Below are positions 48,240-58,124 of a stretch of 64,000 nt of DNA, piece after piece. The position numbers were made by a program, and so were the translations under genes. Below the pieces are notes generated by a model that saw only the letters and a program-made list of their open reading frames with translations, had not been told where the DNA came from and ran no database searches. The stretch is from NCBI GenBank assembly GCA_023384135.1, contig JAHDXS010000002.1:372001-436000 (forward strand), written 5' to 3'. Source of the stretch: Alphaproteobacteria bacterium. Its GTDB lineage: Bacteria > Pseudomonadota > Alphaproteobacteria > Micavibrionales > Micavibrionaceae. Each line of letters starts with the position of its first letter. The stretch's first letter is position 1.

Positions 48240-48405
48240 GGAAAAATTTCCTACAAAAGGCTGCGGTTGTCTTAACATCCCACATGGAAAACCACGCAAG
48301 ACCGCCTTCTGCGCTAAGTGAGGAAGAGTAATACGCGCGAAAACCCCGCCCTGTCAAGTGTTTCATTAGATTTTAGGGGACTGCCGAATCACCCGAATCA
48401 GGGGC

Positions 48406-48858
48406 TTAAAGAACCGGACGAACCATAATCCGGACCACATCCCCTTCGGCAAGGCGGGAAAAGCTGATTTCCAGAACCTCCCCCTCCCGGAAAAAGCGCG
48501 AATCGTTGACCCGCCCCCACCCAAGCTGCGGCAAAGTACCGCCGTAATAAACCAGAATATCCTGATGCGGAATCCCGCCCGTCAGCGCCAGGGCCTCCAC
48601 GATCCTCCCCTCCGGCTTATCAAAGACCATCCCTTGAGCGGGCAACTCGCTCAGACCGGGCATAAGGGGAATGTCTTCAAGGCTGGAAAAAAACGTGGCT
48701 TCACCGTCGAGACCGCCTAAATCGCCACCGGATTGGGCGTAAAGAATCCCGGGAGCAATAAGGGAAATGAGAACGGCGACGAAAAATAACCCTCGCCGCA
48801 AACCATAAAGACCGGATGCGGTTGAATGCGACATAATGGGCTTTCTGATCTTCGCCAT
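48406..48858 (-). CDS. Secreted hypothetical protein after mutM
   Basis: About 150 residues from ATG 48858; a shorter start at 48834 is also possible. A hydrophobic segment (LFFVAVLISLIAPGILYA) acts as signal peptide, followed by a probably beta-rich mature part (GMVFDKPEGRIVEALALTGG, LPQLGWGRVNDSRFF, EVLEISFSRLAEGDVVRIMV). The stretch about matching LPQLGW resembles proteins where a lipid or peptide is assessed from the periplasm, but no family is assigned. It starts eight bases after mutM ends, so it is probably co-transcribed with it. Confidence 0.6.
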   Translation of the reverse strand: MAKIRKPIMSHSTASGLYGLRRGLFFVAVLISLIAPGILYAQSGGDLGGLDGEATFFSSLEDIPLMPGLSELPAQGMVFDKPEGRIVEALALTGGIPHQDILVYYGGTLPQLGWGRVNDSRFFREGEVLEISFSRLAEGDVVRIMVRPVL

Positions 48859-48866
48859 AAGAGACA

Positions 48867-49709
48867 CTATACCTGCTTGACCGGGCAGGAGAAAGTTGAT
48901 CGCCCCGCCTGAACGGTTCTGACCACAGATCCGTTCGAACAATCACAGCCCCCGCAACGCTCGCCCTCGCGGTCATAAACGGAAAAACTGTACTGGAAAT
49001 AACCCAGAGACCCGTCCGTCTTCTGATAATCCCGCAGGGTGCTGCCGCCCGCCGCCACGGCCCGCAAAAGGATTGTGCGGATACTCTCAGCAAGACGAAC
49101 GCACATCGCTTCATCAATCAGAGCACAAGACCGCTCGGGCGCAATGCCGGCATCGTAAAGCGCTTCGCACACATATATATTGCCAAGTCCGGCGACAACG
49201 CTTTGATCAAGCAGCGCCGTTTTGATCGGCCCCTTCCGCCCCGCCAGCGCTTGATGCAAAACCGCTCCGTTAAAAACATTATTCCCCGACAGAGGCTCTG
49301 GCCCCATGCGGTCGAACGGCGGACGCGAGTCCCAATTTCCGGCTTCGGCGAGTATCAAAAAACCGAATCGCCGCGGATCGTGATAGACGATCCCCGTGCC
49401 GTTCTCGGCCTCAATCGTCACATGGTCATGCGTTTCAAGGTTTGCGGGCAATCCGGAATCATAAATCCGCACACGACCTGACATGCCCAGATGCAAAACG
49501 AAAGCCCGCCCCGAATCCAGAACGCCGACGATATACTTTCCGCGCCTGATAATCTGCGTCACGACGCATCCCGTAAGGGCTTTGCAAAAATCATCGGGAA
49601 CCGGCACGCGAAGGTCGCGGCGCAGAACGCGCACACTACGGAGGCGTTGGCCGAGCAGCGCTTTCTCAAGTCCGCCTTTGACGGTTTCAACTTCGGGAAG
49701 CTCGGGCAT
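48867..49709 (-). CDS. mutM: Formamidopyrimidine-DNA glycosylase
   Basis: Removes oxidised purines such as 8-oxoguanine and nicks the strand. The N-terminus MPELPEVETVKGGLEK gives the catalytic Pro2 and Glu3, with the start at ATG 49709. AFVLHLGMSGR, LLDQSVVAGLGNIYVCEAL and the H2TH region are present. In the C-terminal zinc finger, the usual CxxC ... CxxC reads CGGCDC ... SCPVKQV, so the fourth zinc cysteine is a lysine. Either an upstream extra cysteine takes its place or zinc binding is weakened. Confidence 0.95.
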   Translation of the reverse strand: MPELPEVETVKGGLEKALLGQRLRSVRVLRRDLRVPVPDDFCKALTGCVVTQIIRRGKYIVGVLDSGRAFVLHLGMSGRVRIYDSGLPANLETHDHVTIEAENGTGIVYHDPRRFGFLILAEAGNWDSRPPFDRMGPEPLSGNNVFNGAVLHQALAGRKGPIKTALLDQSVVAGLGNIYVCEALYDAGIAPERSCALIDEAMCVRLAESIRTILLRAVAAGGSTLRDYQKTDGSLGYFQYSFSVYDREGERCGGCDCSNGSVVRTVQAGRSTFSCPVKQV

Positions 49710-49719
49710 CACTCAAACG

Positions 49720-50538
49720 CTATTGAACCTTTTCCCAGACAAGATAGGGATTATCTTCAATGCCCGTAAAAGAGAGCAGCGGGAAAATCTGCCGCGAGGG
49801 CAGCATCTCCGGCGGGGCCGTCCAGTATTGGAGCGTCGCCCCGGAATCGGTGCGGACGACCACATCAAAGTAACGCAGCGTCAAAACCTGATAGAGGACG
49901 CCCGGCACAGACTCCGGCTCTTCCTCCTTATGGGCTGGTTTGAGGCTCATAACGCCGTTAGACTCGTCAAAAGTATAATAGCCGCGCACGTAACGCCGGA
50001 TGCCACCCTCATCGCGGCCGGCATAAATAATCTGGAACCGGGCTTGATCGAAAACCGCCTCGGCAGTGGCATCCTGCATACGGGCAACCCAACGCCCGCG
50101 CAGATCCCTAACGCCGGGCAGACGGAGCTTCGACTCGTCCGGGCGTGACGTTAACAGCATCTGTGGCTCGCTCATACAACCCACACAAGCCTCCGCCACA
50201 TCGTCCGAGGAGGAGTCTGGCCCGTCCATCTGCTCGTCCTGTGCCTCAACACCCTCAGATTTTTGGGAAACTTCAGGCTGCACGTTCGGAGAGGATTCGG
50301 ATTCAGAAACGACCGCCGACTCAACCTTCGCCTGATTCGAGGGAGCCTGCTTTTTGACCTCACTTATGGCAATAAAGGTCGCGACAGAGATAAAAACCAG
50401 GATCCCGGCGACCAAAATAAAAACATCTCGGCCACGCCTGGGCGAGGACAATTTTCCGGCTTGATTGGGACCAAAAGATGTCTTTTTTGTGGCGCCCCCC
50501 ACTCCGGAGCGTCCTTTAGATTTCAGTTTTTGTGTCAC
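49720..50538 (-). CDS. Membrane-anchored hypothetical protein upstream of mutM
   Basis: A 272-residue protein. A basic N-terminal 38 residues precede one transmembrane segment (FILVAGILVFISVATFIAI, about 40-58), then a Ser/Glu/Gln-rich linker and a C-terminal periplasmic-looking domain (about 130-272) with LRLPGVRDLRGRWVARMQ and DEGGIRRYVRGYYTFDESNG. Two cysteines near residue 120 (EACVGCM) form a CxxC. Family not recognised. It ends 10 bases before mutM, so the two are probably co-transcribed. Confidence 0.6.
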   Translation of the reverse strand: MTQKLKSKGRSGVGGATKKTSFGPNQAGKLSSPRRGRDVFILVAGILVFISVATFIAISEVKKQAPSNQAKVESAVVSESESSPNVQPEVSQKSEGVEAQDEQMDGPDSSSDDVAEACVGCMSEPQMLLTSRPDESKLRLPGVRDLRGRWVARMQDATAEAVFDQARFQIIYAGRDEGGIRRYVRGYYTFDESNGVMSLKPAHKEEEPESVPGVLYQVLTLRYFDVVVRTDSGATLQYWTAPPEMLPSRQIFPLLSFTGIEDNPYLVWEKVQ

Positions 50539-50691
50539 GTAAAACCCGCCTCAGATGCAAATAATATGGACATATAGCCCGCACACCCAGCTTACCTGAT
50601 TCCAAACCCCGAAGCGACACAGCACGTCACAAAAACGTACACACAGCAAAAAAATGAGGAAAGGTGCGGAAAAAAACACATACGAAAAAAG

Positions 50692-50720
50692 AAAAGTTGG
50701 CACGGAGGCCAACTTTTTTT
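50692..50720. terminator. Terminator-like hairpin without an obvious gene
   Basis: AAAAGTTGGC and GCCAACTTTTTTT pair around a six-base loop, with T's on the right and A's (T's on the minus strand) on the left. No gene ends here on either strand, so it may end a small RNA or act as an attenuator of the leftward transcript. Confidence 0.6.
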
Positions 50721-50802
50721 ACGCAGTATCGTGTGTGTGGGGATCACGATCGGGTAAAGATATTCTGTAGAGGAATGTCCGTCCGGAAACGTCATTCTTT
50801 AT

Positions 50803-50818
50803 AGATTATGTATAATCT
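50803..50818. promoter_or_regulatory. 16-base palindrome in the XRE upstream region
   Basis: AGATTATGTATAATCT reads the same on both strands except for its GT centre. It lies about 70 bases upstream of the XRE promoter and next to the expected start of the leftward transcript. It is a candidate operator. Confidence 0.4.
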
Positions 50819-50884
50819 TTACCCTGATTATGTTTAGGGCTTTGCCATAAAATTGTCAAGATTTAAATTCATTTTTTCTGCACT

Positions 50885-50914
50885 TTGATACATTTTATTT
50901 GTATTTCCTAATAT
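50885..50914 (+). promoter_or_regulatory. Promoter of the XRE gene
   Basis: TTGATA and TAATAT are separated by 18 bases, giving transcription from about 50921, some 76 bases before the chosen start. Confidence 0.5.
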
Positions 50915-50996
50915 AAGCGATATGGACACAACCCGCCAAATCTCTTATAAATTCTGGGTTACGCAGAAATTATGTAGTGTTTGGGTTATTTTTTGC

Positions 50997-51626
50997 ATGC
51001 CGACGATTGAACAGATCCGCGCTGCCCGCGCTTTGATTGGGTGGAGCCAAGGAGAATTGGCCCAGCAAGCTGGTCTGTCGCAGACCGGAATCGCCCGGAT
51101 TGAGAACGGCACCAACCAGCCCAACTCCAGCACGATCGAAAAAATCACCCGCGCCTTCGACAATGCGGGAATTCTCTTCATTTCCGGTGGGGTCCAGAGA
51201 GTTCAGGACAAGCTGATCGTTTTTGAAGGCGAGGACTGCCTGCGCAGACTTCAGGATGATATCTTCCACACCCTGCAACATGACAAGGGCGAGGTGCTCC
51301 TTCTGGGCATAACCGAAATTTCCCAGAGCGAAAAAGAAAACTACGACTACACCCTCATGCATATCGAGCGCATGAAAAAGGCGGGCATCACGGAACGCAT
51401 TCTGGTCCGCGAGGATGAAAAGACCTTCATCGCGCCGAAATCCTGGTACAGAACCATCCCCGAGAAATATTTCAGCCCGCATACGGTCTTTATATACAAA
51501 ACCAGAATTGCGCTGGCTCTGCGTGAACCGCAGAACAAAGTCCTTCTGCTGGATAACGTGTTTTTCGCGGAAGGCATGAAAAGCTTTTTTAATATGCTTT
51601 GGGATAACGGCAAGCCCGTATCCTGA
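50997..51626 (+). CDS. XRE-type regulator with unknown C-terminal sensor domain
   Basis: A 209-residue protein from ATG 50997, where the helix-turn-helix begins naturally (IRAARALIGWSQGELAQQAG, then LSQTGIARIENG). A longer start at 50922 would sit on the transcription start and adds an unusual Trp/Phe-rich leader, so it is less likely. After a linker, residues about 75-205 form a domain with VLLLGITEISQSE and KVLLLDNVFFAEG, reminiscent of the phospholipase-D-like sensor domains of some regulators; not firmly assigned. The acyltransferase-fold gene follows after 28 bases. Confidence 0.8.
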   Translation: MPTIEQIRAARALIGWSQGELAQQAGLSQTGIARIENGTNQPNSSTIEKITRAFDNAGILFISGGVQRVQDKLIVFEGEDCLRRLQDDIFHTLQHDKGEVLLLGITEISQSEKENYDYTLMHIERMKKAGITERILVREDEKTFIAPKSWYRTIPEKYFSPHTVFIYKTRIALALREPQNKVLLLDNVFFAEGMKSFFNMLWDNGKPVS

Positions 51627-51654
51627 AAAGCTTTAGAGTAGATGTAAGAGTAAA

Positions 51655-52725
51655 ATGAACGACGCTCTCAAAAGCAGAGATATAGCGCGCATCCTCTACC
51701 AGTCCGTGGGCAACGATAATCTTGCCACGGATAAGGAGAGAGATTTCGCCCGCGCCGTCAATGGACTGGATAACGTCACAAAGATCGGCATCTCCGATCT
51801 GACCTCCATGAAGATGGCCTTTTCTCTGGCAGCATCAACCGACCCCTACGCCCACTCCCCGGCCTATTACGCGCTGACGGGCCGACGCGGCCTCTGGATG
51901 AACAAGATGGCCGGCGAAGGTCAGGAATTCACGACCTTTTTCTTCTGCCTTCACCCAAACCTGAAGGATACGGTCGTCATTTTCCCGCCGTTCGGCGATC
52001 AGCCGATGGACGCGATTGCAAAGTTCCTGCACGACGTGCGCGAGACGGGAATGAGTTTCCGCATCGGCCGCACCCCCAGGGACTGGCCGCTGGAGGAAAT
52101 CCAGACCCGCTACCCGCAAATCAGAGCCAGCCGCACGACCGAAAGCGTTCTCGACTGGACCTATCCTGTACACACCATCAACTGCGCCGATTTGCTCAAA
52201 CGCGAAGGTAAGGATTACGCGCGCATCCGCCAGACCATGAACAAATTCCTGCGCTCCTCCGCCATGACGCGCGAACTCGATTTCAACCGCGATGTCGGGG
52301 CGCTGCAATCCCTCGCGCAGGAATGGGAAGCCAAAACCAACCATTACGACACGTACGACCTGCGCACGAATTACTTCAACTACCTCGCCAAGCTCGCGGT
52401 GGATCAGCAAGACCTTCACCTGCGCGGCCTGATCGTCTCGGTGAACGGACAGGACAAGGGCTTCTCGATCTGGGAGCCGGAATCGAACGGCGGACGCACC
52501 GCCAACCTCTTCGCCTCGCAGGTCAGCGACTTCGACATGACCAATCTGGCGACCTACCTCACGGTCGTCTCGGCGGAAAAAATGATAGAGGAAGGCGCGG
52601 AGTTCATGTGCCTCGGCGGCTCCGAAACCACGGGGATGGACCGCTATAAGCGCGGCTTCGTCCCCGCAATGTCAACGCCGCTCGACACGATCGAACTCAG
52701 CGTCCCGCCCGACTTCGAAGTCTAG
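51655..52725 (+). CDS. GNAT-fold protein related to LPG synthase C-domain (DUF2156-like)
   Basis: A 356-residue soluble protein. Its second half (about 190-345) resembles the C-terminal domain of phosphatidylglycerol lysyltransferases (DUF2156): YARIRQTMNKFLRSS, LIVSVNGQDKGFSIWEP, ANLFASQVSDF and FMCLGGSETTGMDRYKRGF. In that family the domain transfers an aminoacyl or acyl group to lipid or peptide. No membrane-spanning flippase part is present. It is in an operon with the XRE regulator. Substrate unknown. Confidence 0.7.
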   Translation: MNDALKSRDIARILYQSVGNDNLATDKERDFARAVNGLDNVTKIGISDLTSMKMAFSLAASTDPYAHSPAYYALTGRRGLWMNKMAGEGQEFTTFFFCLHPNLKDTVVIFPPFGDQPMDAIAKFLHDVRETGMSFRIGRTPRDWPLEEIQTRYPQIRASRTTESVLDWTYPVHTINCADLLKREGKDYARIRQTMNKFLRSSAMTRELDFNRDVGALQSLAQEWEAKTNHYDTYDLRTNYFNYLAKLAVDQQDLHLRGLIVSVNGQDKGFSIWEPESNGGRTANLFASQVSDFDMTNLATYLTVVSAEKMIEEGAEFMCLGGSETTGMDRYKRGFVPAMSTPLDTIELSVPPDFEV

Positions 52726-52731
52726 GATAAA

Positions 52732-53301
52732 TTACGGCAGCCGCTCGAACGGCACGTCAAACTTCGCTTCGAACACCATGCGCTGCGGTTCCTGCGCCTC
52801 GTCGAGAAAAACTTCTTCCGCCCAGATTTCGCCCGACTCCGCCTTGCGGAAAGTGAACAGCGTACCGTGCGCCTCGCTCGCGCCGCCCCCGGCCTGAACG
52901 GAATGCAAGGCTTCCCCGGCCACGCTCAAATCCACGCGCCCGCTCATCCGGTCCTCGAACGCGAACCCTTCGGGGCGTGTTTGCTGATCGGACGCAACGT
53001 AAAACGATCGCTTCACCTCCGGCAGGCGCGGCGCGCCGCTCTCGGCGGCTTTTTGGCTATCCACAGCCCAGAACCGCTTGCCCCAGCCCAGCGGCGCGTC
53101 CTCGGAGACCAGCGTATAACTGACCCAGCTATTCTTGAGTCCCTGCCCCTTTTCGGCGCTGTTGAACGCGGCCGTGATTTCGCGGTACGTATCCGCGCCC
53201 ACCACTTTCGCGGTGAACACGGCGGACGTCTTGGGGTCGGTGATCGCGATCTCGTCCCCGACCGCAAGCGCGAAACTGTATTCGTCATCCTGTGCCAACA
53301 T
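52732..53301 (-). CDS. Hypothetical protein, DUF4178-like at best
   Basis: A 189-residue soluble, beta-rich protein. It begins MLAQDDEYSFALAVGDEIAITDP, has KNSWVSYTLVSED and GWGKRFWAVDS, and ends in a strand-rich part (RMVFEAKFDVPFERLP). Some of this recalls DUF4178 proteins, but the match is not firm. It converges on the acyltransferase-fold gene with a six-base gap and lies downstream of the terminator at 53342-53367. Confidence 0.55.
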   Translation of the reverse strand: MLAQDDEYSFALAVGDEIAITDPKTSAVFTAKVVGADTYREITAAFNSAEKGQGLKNSWVSYTLVSEDAPLGWGKRFWAVDSQKAAESGAPRLPEVKRSFYVASDQQTRPEGFAFEDRMSGRVDLSVAGEALHSVQAGGGASEAHGTLFTFRKAESGEIWAEEVFLDEAQEPQRMVFEAKFDVPFERLP

Positions 53302-53341
53302 GCGGAAAACCTACGCCTTCAGGCAAAAAACTGTCAAACAA

Positions 53342-53367
53342 AAAAGCCCCGCAATCGCGGGGCTTTC
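53342..53367. terminator. Bidirectional terminator after groL
   Basis: AAAGCCCCGC and GCGGGGCTTT pair around AATC, with flanking A's and T's. It lies just past the groL stop and ends its leftward transcript, and could also end the rightward direction. Confidence 0.9.
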
Positions 53368-53393
53368 TGTAATCCTTAGAGCACGCAGGCCTA

Positions 53394-55049
<1,656 letters not shown>

Positions 55050-55070
55050 TTATAGCTTTGTGAATTGAAC

Positions 55071-55373
55071 TTAAGCGGCGATGACGCCGATAATGTCGGA
55101 CTCTTTCATCACCATCAGCTCTTCGCCGTCGATGGTGACTTCGGTTCCGGCCCATTTGGAAAAGATCACGCGGTCGCCGGTTTTAACGTCCAGCGGGCGA
55201 ACTTCGCCGTTATCGTTAACGTGACCGTTACCGACGGCGACGATTTCGCCTTCCATCGGCTTTTCAGCAGCGGTGTCGGGAATGATAATCCCTCCGGCCG
55301 TTTTCTGGCTCGGCTCGATCCGGCGTACAAGGACGCGGTCGTGTAAGGGACGGAATTTTGGCTTCTTGGCCAT
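55071..55373 (-). CDS. groES: Co-chaperonin GroES
   Basis: Lid of the GroEL chamber. From ATG 55373 it has 100 residues, starting [20 protein letters not shown] with the mobile loop [12 protein letters not shown]. The GGAGA site eight bases upstream supports the start; a longer frame from 55523 is not the gene. Transcribed with groL. Confidence 0.98.
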   Translation of the reverse strand: MAKKPKFRPLHDRVLVRRIEPSQKTAGGIIIPDTAAEKPMEGEIVAVGNGHVNDNGEVRPLDVKTGDRVIFSKWAGTEVTIDGEELMVMKESDIIGVIAA

Positions 55374-55526
55374 GTTCGTATCTCCATAGTGATTGAGGTT
55401 GCAGACCCCCGCTCCGCTCCGGCTTCCCTGCCCGCACGACCTCACGTCTTTAACGAAAAACGGCTCGGTCGATAGTTCAGAAAAACCTTCAAAGCCGGGC
55501 TGGGGATCCCGGTTATCCCGCAACTG

Positions 55527-55553
55527 TTAGCACTCAACAGAAGCGAGTGCCAC
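55527..55553 (-). promoter_or_regulatory. CIRCE-like HrcA operator
   Basis: TTAGCACTC, nine bases, then GAGTGCCAC: the left arm is the exact CIRCE half and the right arm (expected GAGTGCTAA) has two changes. It overlaps the expected groES transcription start, so heat-shock repression by HrcA is likely. Confidence 0.85.
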
Positions 55554-55554
55554 T

Positions 55555-55583
55555 TATCTACCTCAAACCGCCCCTCGTTGCAA
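55555..55583 (-). promoter_or_regulatory. groESL promoter
   Basis: On the minus strand, TTGCAA (55578-55583) and TAGATA (55555-55560) lie 17 bases apart. The expected start falls inside the CIRCE-like element. It looks like a housekeeping-sigma promoter rather than a RpoH one. Confidence 0.6.
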
Positions 55584-55782
55584 GCTTTTCTATAGGAAAG
55601 TCGTAGAACATACACGGCCGCCAACCGATCGGACAAAAAGAGTCAAAAAATGACAAAAATACGATTATATATCAATAAGTTATTGTATAAGAGATGGAAT
55701 AAAGGAAGTGCCTGGTCAAAAAAATGGAAGATTGCCTCTAAAAACAACAAATTAAGTGATAAATTTGTCTGATATTGACCAT

Positions 55783-56097
55783 TTAATCAGGATTGGGGGC
55801 CAGCCGCACACGCAGCCCGTCCATCGACTCGTCCAGAATAATCTGACACGAAAGCCGGGACGTTTTCTGGAGAGCGAACGCCTCGTCCAGCTTCTCCTCC
55901 TCTCCCTGCCGCTTCTCAGGCAAACGCGCAAACCACTCCGGATCGACATAGACATGACAGGTTGCGCAGGCGCACGCCCCGCCGCACTCCGCCTTGATCG
56001 GGAGGCCATATTCGCGGATGATCTGCATAACACTCCAGCCCTCGACGGCCTCCAGCTCGTGCTCCGCGCCCTCATAGTCGGTAACGACAATTTTCAT
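55783..56097 (-). CDS. 2Fe-2S ferredoxin, adrenodoxin type
   Basis: A 104-residue electron carrier starting at ATG 56097. The cluster cysteines are in ECGGACACATCHVYV (CxxxxxCxxC) and later LSCQIIL. In alphaproteobacteria this type serves Fe-S cluster assembly or monooxygenase and heme A synthesis partners. The start overlaps the stop of the upstream membrane gene (ATGA), so they are translationally coupled, and ctaA, which makes heme A, lies divergently just beyond it. Confidence 0.93.
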   Translation of the reverse strand: MKIVVTDYEGAEHELEAVEGWSVMQIIREYGLPIKAECGGACACATCHVYVDPEWFARLPEKRQGEEEKLDEAFALQKTSRLSCQIILDESMDGLRVRLAPNPD

Positions 56098-56954
56098 CCC
56101 TGCTCGCCCGCTCCCTGCCTTGGCAATCCGCCGAACATGTCTCGAATACCATACGAACAAGCAACCGTAGAGATAATCAGAACGATGAGCTTATAGAGCT
56201 CAAATAAAATAACCAAAAACACGATGCGCAAACCCGGCATATCTCGTAAAAAGCCCTCGAAAACAAAAATCAAGAAGATGAGAGGCGCGAGCATAATCAG
56301 GGCGATCAGCGCCGAACTCATAAAAAGCGACACAGAACTATAAAGCCCCCTGAGCTGCTTGAAATAATCCTTAACCCCATAACCGCCTGAAAAAGCGATA
56401 TAAATAAAACCGACCCGGACCAGCCAGATCACCGCCATCATGACAAGAAGAAAAACGGCGCTTTCCAGAATAAAGACCGGCATATCGGCAAGCCCTAGAG
56501 CGGCCTGCGGGGGCCGTGGCTCAGGCGGAGCATTTTGTTCCGCAACAAATTTCAGCCCCCCCAAAACCCCGTTGCTAACAACCGTCACCAGAACATAAAT
56601 AATCATCCCGCCCTGAACACGCCTCTTGCGCCAGACATCAAGCCGGCGCTCTCGGTACGTTTGGGCATATTCCTCGACACGCGAGCGGCGGGTATACCCC
56701 CAATAAACGAAAGCCTCGCCAAAGAGCGCATACCGCACCAACTCTGATAAAAAATACCCTTGGGCGAAAAAAACTGGCAATTGAACGAGACCGCTACGAA
56801 GAATATCGCGCTCCAGGCCGTTATGAATAACCAAAAGGCTGCAAAAAACGCCCACAAAAAGGATCGGAAAGGCGAACTTAAAAAGATCGGTGCGATGGCT
56901 GTAGGTAAACCGGATACCATCCAGTGAGGCTTTTATGAAATCAAAACTTGCCAT
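56094..56954 (-). CDS. Polytopic membrane protein upstream of the ferredoxin
   Basis: A 286-residue membrane protein with about five or six hydrophobic segments (the first near residues 28-46, then about 110-130, 158-180, 195-245 and 255-275). The N-terminus MASFDFIKASLDGIRFTYSHR is amphipathic. It is reminiscent of DUF4013-type or YciC-like proteins, but no firm family is assigned. It overlaps the ferredoxin start by four bases and is divergent from ctaA with a 63-base spacer. Confidence 0.65.
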   Translation of the reverse strand: MASFDFIKASLDGIRFTYSHRTDLFKFAFPILFVGVFCSLLVIHNGLERDILRSGLVQLPVFFAQGYFLSELVRYALFGEAFVYWGYTRRSRVEEYAQTYRERRLDVWRKRRVQGGMIIYVLVTVVSNGVLGGLKFVAEQNAPPEPRPPQAALGLADMPVFILESAVFLLVMMAVIWLVRVGFIYIAFSGGYGVKDYFKQLRGLYSSVSLFMSSALIALIMLAPLIFLIFVFEGFLRDMPGLRIVFLVILFELYKLIVLIISTVACSYGIRDMFGGLPRQGAGEQG

Positions 56955-57017
56955 GAACAGGATCCCGGTTTAAGGCTTAGATGCCCGGAGAATACAGGAT
57001 TCTGGAGGGGTTTTAAA

Positions 57018-58124
57018 GTGATCATAGCACAAGAAAATGAAGCCCGGACAGCCACAAGCGCAACAGCATCAAGCAATAACATGCACACTTCCCCGCACCG
57101 CGCCTTACGTACATGGCTGATGCTCTGCTGCGCTTTGGTCTTCATAATGATCGTCATCGGAGCCATAACAAGATTGACCGAATCTGGCCTATCGATTGTC
57201 GAATGGAAGCTTGTGACGGGGATTATTCCCCCCATAACGGAAGCGCAGTGGCAGTTAGAATTCGAGGAATACAGAAACTCCCCGGAATTCCTGAAAAAGA
57301 ACTTCTGGATGACGGTTTCCGACTTCAAAAACATCTATTTCTGGGAATGGTTGCATAGGCTTTTAGGCCGCATCATCGGCCTAGCTTACGCCCTGCCGTT
57401 TTTATTCTTCCTCTATAAACGCGCAATCCCGAAAGGGTATGTCCTCAAAATGGGCGGGCTTGTGGTTCTGGTCGGCGCACAAGGCTTGATGGGATGGTAT
57501 ATGGTGCAAAGCGGACTGGTCGATCAGCCCGCCGTAAGCCACTTCAGGCTGGCCGCGCATTTGGGGCTGGCGCTTATTTTATATGCCATGACCCTCTGGT
57601 ATGCGCTCGCGCTCGGGCAGGTAAAAAACAACGATGAGAATCAGACGAATCAAAAACTCCGCACCCTCGGCTGGGGCGGATTACTCCTGCTTTCGATCAC
57701 AATCCTTTGGGGCGCCTTCACCGCGGGGTTGGATGCCGGACTCGTCTATAATGAGACTTTCCCGATGATGGGAAAAAGCTGGATTCCCGACGAAATCACG
57801 CAAGCGCCCGCGCCCCTCACAACGCTCATCGAGAATCACGCGGGCGTTCAATTCCTGCACAGATGGCTGGCGATGCTGACGGCTGCATACCTTCTTGCCT
57901 ATGCGCTTTACGCCATTTTTAGCCAAAACATGCGGGGCAAATCCTGGCCCGCGCTGGTGATCATGATTTTAGCGCAGGTTGCGCTGGGAATAATTACGCT
58001 TTTCTCAGCCGTCCACATCGTCCCGGCAGCCCTCCATCAGGCAGGCGCCGTTGCCCTTTTGACCCTGATGATAATTATATTACATGCAACGGGGCGTCCG
58101 CCGCCGCCGCCAGAGCGCGGCTAA
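57018..58124 (+). CDS. ctaA: Heme A synthase (COX15/CtaA)
   Basis: Converts heme O to heme A for aa3-type oxidases, using a ferredoxin in many bacteria. The 368-residue membrane protein has the histidine motifs FWEWLHRLLGRIIGLAY, HFRLAAHLGLAL, VQFLHRWLAML and LHQAGAVALL (heme ligands). GGAGGGG seven bases before the GTG at 57018 supports that start; an ATG at 57081 is the shorter alternative. Its last 50 bases overlap the convergent gene at 58075, an unusually long tail-to-tail overlap. Confidence 0.95.
   Translation: MIIAQENEARTATSATASSNNMHTSPHRALRTWLMLCCALVFIMIVIGAITRLTESGLSIVEWKLVTGIIPPITEAQWQLEFEEYRNSPEFLKKNFWMTVSDFKNIYFWEWLHRLLGRIIGLAYALPFLFFLYKRAIPKGYVLKMGGLVVLVGAQGLMGWYMVQSGLVDQPAVSHFRLAAHLGLALILYAMTLWYALALGQVKNNDENQTNQKLRTLGWGGLLLLSITILWGAFTAGLDAGLVYNETFPMMGKSWIPDEITQAPAPLTTLIENHAGVQFLHRWLAMLTAAYLLAYALYAIFSQNMRGKSWPALVIMILAQVALGIITLFSAVHIVPAALHQAGAVALLTLMIIILHATGRPPPPPERG

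Larger units (their letters stand above)
50539..50996. promoter_or_regulatory. AT-rich regulatory spacer with promoter, palindrome and hairpin
   Basis: 458 bases without a convincing gene. A rightward promoter for the XRE gene is at 50885-50914 (TTGATA, 18 bases, TAATAT). A leftward TTGACA (50854-50859) with TAAACA 17 bases on is a candidate promoter toward the mutM-side gene. A 16-base palindrome lies at 50803-50818 and a terminator-like hairpin at 50692-50720. Confidence 0.5.

Noticed and set aside
55527..55583. RpoH-type promoter for groESL
   Set aside because: The -35/-10 spacing and sequence fit the housekeeping sigma factor, and the CIRCE-like element gives a sufficient heat-shock explanation.
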